From positions 1 through 51,382 of the IMG/VR virus record IMGVR_UViG_3300030060_003808: a DNA stretch of 51,382 nucleotides; one strand, 5' to 3'. This stretch comes from a virus. This document shows positions 48,824-51,382 of this stretch, piece by piece; position 1 is the stretch's first letter, and every line of letters starts with the position of its first letter. The position numbers and the translations under genes are program-made. Below the pieces are notes generated by a model, which saw only the letters and a list, made by a program, of their open reading frames with translations, searched no databases and was not told the origin of the DNA.

Positions 48824-49540
48824 TTATACGGAGTCTCTACCCGCATCTATATTAGTATAGTTTGGAGTTTGAGTTGTTGCAATGTCTGAGTAACTAGGAG
48901 TTTGTGAAGTGCTGACATCCGAATAGTTTGGAGTTTGGTCAGTATCAATCAATCCATACACTAAAATAAATCCTGGGCTCACTGTCACGCTTACTCCGGT
49001 AAGGCTTACAATGGCTCCGGCTTGTATTGATACAGAGCCAATCGAGCTGGACATTGATTGGCCATCCAGGGTAAATATCTCATTGTGGAAGACAGTAACC
49101 GATCCAATGGCCGAAGTTATGGCCACGCCTGTTGGTGTGACGTTGGCTTTGGCGCTGACTGTTGGAGCTCCCAAAGCAGAAGTAATCGCTTGGCCGCTGA
49201 CACTGACAACCGCTCCAGCAACGACGCTTGGAGAGCCTAAAGCAGAAGTGGCAGCAATGCCTGTTGGTGTGACGTTGGCTTCTGCGTCAACACTCGGAGA
49301 TCCGAGCGCAGAAGTAATTGCTATCCCGGTTGGGCTGACATTGGCCTCTGCATCGACACTTGGAGTTCCAAGTGCGGATGTAATCGCTATCCCGGTTGGT
49401 GTGACATTAGCCTCTGCATCGACTGTTACGCTGCCAAGAGCAGAGGTAATTGCAATACCAGTAAGATCTACAGATACGTTGACAACAGCGGGTTGTCCCC
49501 AAGGACCAGAACCCCAAGTAGATCGTCCCCAACCAGCCAT
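48824..49540 (-). CDS. Tail protein with 22-residue beta repeats
   Basis: 238 residues. Starts AGWGRSTWGSGPWGQPA, then about seven copies of a 22-residue unit (TGIAITSALGSPSVDAEANV) covering residues 25-190, and three copies of a ten-residue unit near the end (TPNYSDVSTS, TPSYSDIATT, TPNYTNIDAG). Such Ser/Thr/Ala-rich beta repeats are typical of tail spikes or adhesins. It follows the small gene at 49540 and precedes the S74 fibre. Confidence 0.7.
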   Translation of the reverse strand: MAGWGRSTWGSGPWGQPAVVNVSVDLTGIAITSALGSVTVDAEANVTPTGIAITSALGTPSVDAEANVSPTGIAITSALGSPSVDAEANVTPTGIAATSALGSPSVVAGAVVSVSGQAITSALGAPTVSAKANVTPTGVAITSAIGSVTVFHNEIFTLDGQSMSSSIGSVSIQAGAIVSLTGVSVTVSPGFILVYGLIDTDQTPNYSDVSTSQTPSYSDIATTQTPNYTNIDAGRDSV

Positions 49541-49677
49541 TAGAGATTATCGCGTACTTCAACCAATAAGGTTTTGATCTTGGTAAGCTCCGCTTCGACT
49601 GTATCGGTTATGAATTTGTAATCCAAAAGATAGTCAATCTTAGCAATGGCCTCAATTATTTTTTGTTTATTAGTCAT
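49540..49677 (-). CDS. 45-residue helical protein
   Basis: ATG at 49677; stop TAA at 49540-49542 overlaps the next start (TAATGG). NKQKIIEAIAKIDYLLDYKF and ITDTVEAELTKIKTLLVEV are two helices. Short, conserved-looking proteins with this pattern occur before fibre genes in marine phages by memory. Function unknown. Confidence 0.55.
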   Translation of the reverse strand: MTNKQKIIEAIAKIDYLLDYKFITDTVEAELTKIKTLLVEVRDNL

Positions 49678-49681
49678 TGTG

Positions 49682-51049
49682 TTATTCTACCTCAAAAATA
49701 TTTATGTTTTTAGGATTGTAATTATTTATAAACTTTTGTAAACTTGAATCTATGGAAGAATTTAATACATTATATTTTACTTGGGAAGAAGGGCCAGCAG
49801 TATTAGAGCCTGTTGAAAATGGCGATATTGGGTTCTTCATTACGCCTGGCGAATCTAATTGGATGCTTGCTACACCAAGGCAAGTTGCAGACTTTTTTAT
49901 TGACGGCTCAGAGATGTCCAAAACAAATTTTGAAAATAAATTTGGCGGCATAGGCGAAGGCTTGCCAGAGCTCCCAGCTGTAACATAACCACCACTAGCA
50001 AACTTTTTGATGTCTTGATCGTAAAATCTTGGATCTATTTCTTTTTTTGCTTGCCCAAAAATACTTTGCATTTCCTCAACCAATATTTTTCCTTTTGTTC
50101 GAGCTTCTCTGTTGAGTTTTGCAAGGTCATCAACATTATCCGGCAAACCTTTTGGAAAAACAGATCTAAACTCCTCATAGGCTAAGTGTGTCTTGTTTAC
50201 CGCTTTCCACATTGGTTCAGTTATGACACCAATCTCTGCCACTAGGGTTTCACCATCAGAGCCAGTAAACTGAATGTTTAATTTACGATCTACAAAACCT
50301 TCTGGCTTTATTTTTCTGCCTTTATCAAAAACTTTATAATTTTTCTTCATCAAATTTACAAAGGCTTCTTCTTCGGCTGGTGTTTTGATAACAACTCTTG
50401 TTCTAAGTGAATCGGTTATTTTTGATATATCGCCTTTGTATTTGGTGTCGGTTTTTTCTACAATTCTAGGAACTTGTTTTATTGTTCCAAGTGGCTCTCC
50501 ATGTTTGCCCATTTTTCCAATAGATTCTGGTATTGTTGTTTTTAAATCTAACTGTCTTGCTAGATTGTCAATTTGTTGATTAAACTCCGGGGCCAGTTTT
50601 ACCGCAACACTTCGCATCTTGTGTGCTTTTCCTATGGTAGAGTGTTTTTTATCAAATAATTCACGTTGAACAAATGTCAAATTTTCTCTGCTTGATGTTT
50701 CGCCTAAACCGCCAATTCCTTTCCTAACTGCTGGCATCAATGCTCGTTTGAGCGGTTCTTTGCCGAATCTTGTCAGCTCACCTACAACGGGTATGGCTGC
50801 AAGACCGGATAATCCAGCAATCCCAAGTTTCATCGCGGCGGATCCGAGCTCACCCTGGCTAAAGTCACGATAAGCATCACGGCCGTATTTGCCAGCTGCG
50901 GCTATGTCCATGGCTACGCCTGGAGGAGTGAAGCCAGCTGCAATCTGGGCCAGTAGCGGTACATTTTGTTCGTAACCTTCAACAGCTTTATCAAGGAAAT
51001 CTCTCTGTGCCGCACCGCCATCTTGAAAAATGTCGATATCTCGATACAT
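49682..51049 (-). CDS. RelA/SpoT-fold nucleotidyltransferase-like protein
   Basis: 455 residues. The N-terminus IDIFQDGGAAQRDF is followed by a hydrophobic module (35-92, PGVAMDIAAAG...AIPVVGELTRF). The middle (about 205-295) carries DISKITDSLRTRVVI, KLNIQFTGSDGETLVAEIGVI and KTHLAYEEF, the layout of RelA/SpoT-like synthetase folds (substrate pocket, then E-hxh...H). The C-terminus is Ser/Pro-rich and unassigned. A (p)ppGpp- or pApp-type activity is possible but not demonstrated. No obvious Shine-Dalgarno. Confidence 0.55.
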   Translation of the reverse strand: MYRDIDIFQDGGAAQRDFLDKAVEGYEQNVPLLAQIAAGFTPPGVAMDIAAAGKYGRDAYRDFSQGELGSAAMKLGIAGLSGLAAIPVVGELTRFGKEPLKRALMPAVRKGIGGLGETSSRENLTFVQRELFDKKHSTIGKAHKMRSVAVKLAPEFNQQIDNLARQLDLKTTIPESIGKMGKHGEPLGTIKQVPRIVEKTDTKYKGDISKITDSLRTRVVIKTPAEEEAFVNLMKKNYKVFDKGRKIKPEGFVDRKLNIQFTGSDGETLVAEIGVITEPMWKAVNKTHLAYEEFRSVFPKGLPDNVDDLAKLNREARTKGKILVEEMQSIFGQAKKEIDPRFYDQDIKKFASGGYVTAGSSGKPSPMPPNLFSKFVLDISEPSIKKSATCLGVASIQLDSPGVMKNPISPFSTGSNTAGPSSQVKYNVLNSSIDSSLQKFINNYNPKNINIFEVE

Positions 51050-51080
51050 ACCAAGATTATAACTGAAACTCTAAATATTT

Positions 51081-51382
51081 CTAATTTGAATAATCTCCGT
51101 AGCCAATATCATATTTTTCATCTTCCATATCAAGCAAGCCCTGGAATTTTCTCTTCAAGATTCTGTGAACCTTGTGATAAGGGAAATCTTCGTAGCCCGG
51201 GTGTGAGCTCTGAATCTGTCTGGCAATCTTTCTGGCCCCTAAACCTTTGGCTCTGAGCGCATAGATGTGTTTCAGCACTTCCTGTTCTTCCGGGATTGGG
51301 ACCAGCTTGGTTCTGCGTCTGCTGCCAGAGCCATCGTATTCTTTACGATAACCAAATGGTGTGTGGCCGCCAATCGAGTAGC
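51081..51382 (-). CDS. Serine recombinase-like C-terminal fragment, 5' end beyond window
   Basis: YSIGGHTPFGYRKEYDGSGS, then LVPIPEEQEVLKHIYALRAKGLGARKIARQIQ, is the recombinase (PF07508-like) segment of serine recombinases that follows the catalytic domain. The catalytic Ser-containing N-terminus and zinc ribbon are not visible: the first lies beyond the right edge and the latter is absent. It could be an integrase or invertase, or a host-derived fragment. It is transcribed toward the RelA-like gene. Confidence 0.65.
   Translation of the reverse strand, partial: YSIGGHTPFGYRKEYDGSGSRRRTKLVPIPEEQEVLKHIYALRAKGLGARKIARQIQSSHPGYEDFPYHKVHRILKRKFQGLLDMEDEKYDIGYGDYSN

Noticed and set aside
48824-49540. 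Possible DNA repeat array or CRISPR
   Set aside because: 66-base periodicity is coding; repeats drift at third positions and form beta-repeat protein.
49011-49577. Long plus-strand frame opposite the repeat tail gene
   Set aside because: It mirrors the 22-residue repeats of the minus-strand gene and is a by-product of them.
1-51382. Genome closed exactly at the window ends
   Set aside because: Joining the ends does not restore either truncated gene in frame, so circular closure is not supported.
51081-51382. Temperate lifestyle from the recombinase
   Set aside because: Only a non-catalytic piece is visible and no repressor module or attachment site was recognised.
1-51382. tRNA or rRNA genes
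   Set aside because: No cloverleaf or ribosomal sequence was recognised by reading; a dedicated scan could still find a short tRNA.

Overview
The window is a piece of a tailed double-stranded DNA phage genome. It carries a large terminase, portal, scaffold, HK97-type major capsid protein, a P22 gp10-like tail protein, T4-type lysozyme and a Rz/Rz1 spanin pair. The spanins, CsgG/CsgF and lipoprotein signals point to a Gram-negative host. Long glycine-rich virion proteins, small Lys/Gly-rich basic proteins, several 2-oxoglutarate oxygenases and moderately AT-rich DNA resemble uncultured marine phages, probably podovirus-like. That placement is from memory of such genomes, not from a search. Both ends cut through genes, so the window is not shown to be a complete genome.

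Left part (1-10.6 kb). A minus-strand group holds a helicase-primase, a micro-membrane protein, the small terminase, an ADP-ribosyltransferase-like protein, a PD-(D/E)XK nuclease and a 2OG oxygenase. Starting at 5.8 kb, a plus-strand early operon with a near-consensus sigma70-type promoter encodes an SSB-like protein, a DUF3310 protein, a 53-residue protein, a 2OG oxygenase and a RecE-like exonuclease. A small minus-strand cassette (8.58-9.3 kb), a third 2OG oxygenase and two small plus-strand genes (one ribbon-helix-helix-like) follow. Two non-coding stretches stand out: tandem GC-rich hairpins at 2.42-2.52 kb and an iteron-like repeat field at 3.23-3.44 kb.

Right part (10.6-51.4 kb). Every recognised gene is on the minus strand. 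In transcription order: a serine-recombinase-like fragment, a RelA/SpoT-fold protein, tail-fibre genes, small membrane proteins, a curli-like cassette (CsgF, CsgG, curlin-like 1, FecR, curlin-like 2), a CHASE2-class III adenylate cyclase, spanins, nuclease, lysozyme, TerL, portal, a basic histone-H1-like protein, GroES-like co-chaperonin, scaffold, capsid genes, promoter/terminator-bounded accessory cassettes, four small basic proteins, tail-connector genes, and large probable internal virion proteins.

The standout system is the curli-FecR-CHASE2-cyclase cassette (39.0-44.5 kb). Its genes overlap end to end with one another and with the lysis genes, so it should be expressed late. It predicts an outer-membrane amyloid secretion channel, two amyloid substrates and a membrane cAMP-producing sensor. 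Also notable are two putative effector enzymes (ART-like and RelA-like) with virion-protein-like N-termini, and a repeated promoter architecture driving three separate small-gene cassettes.
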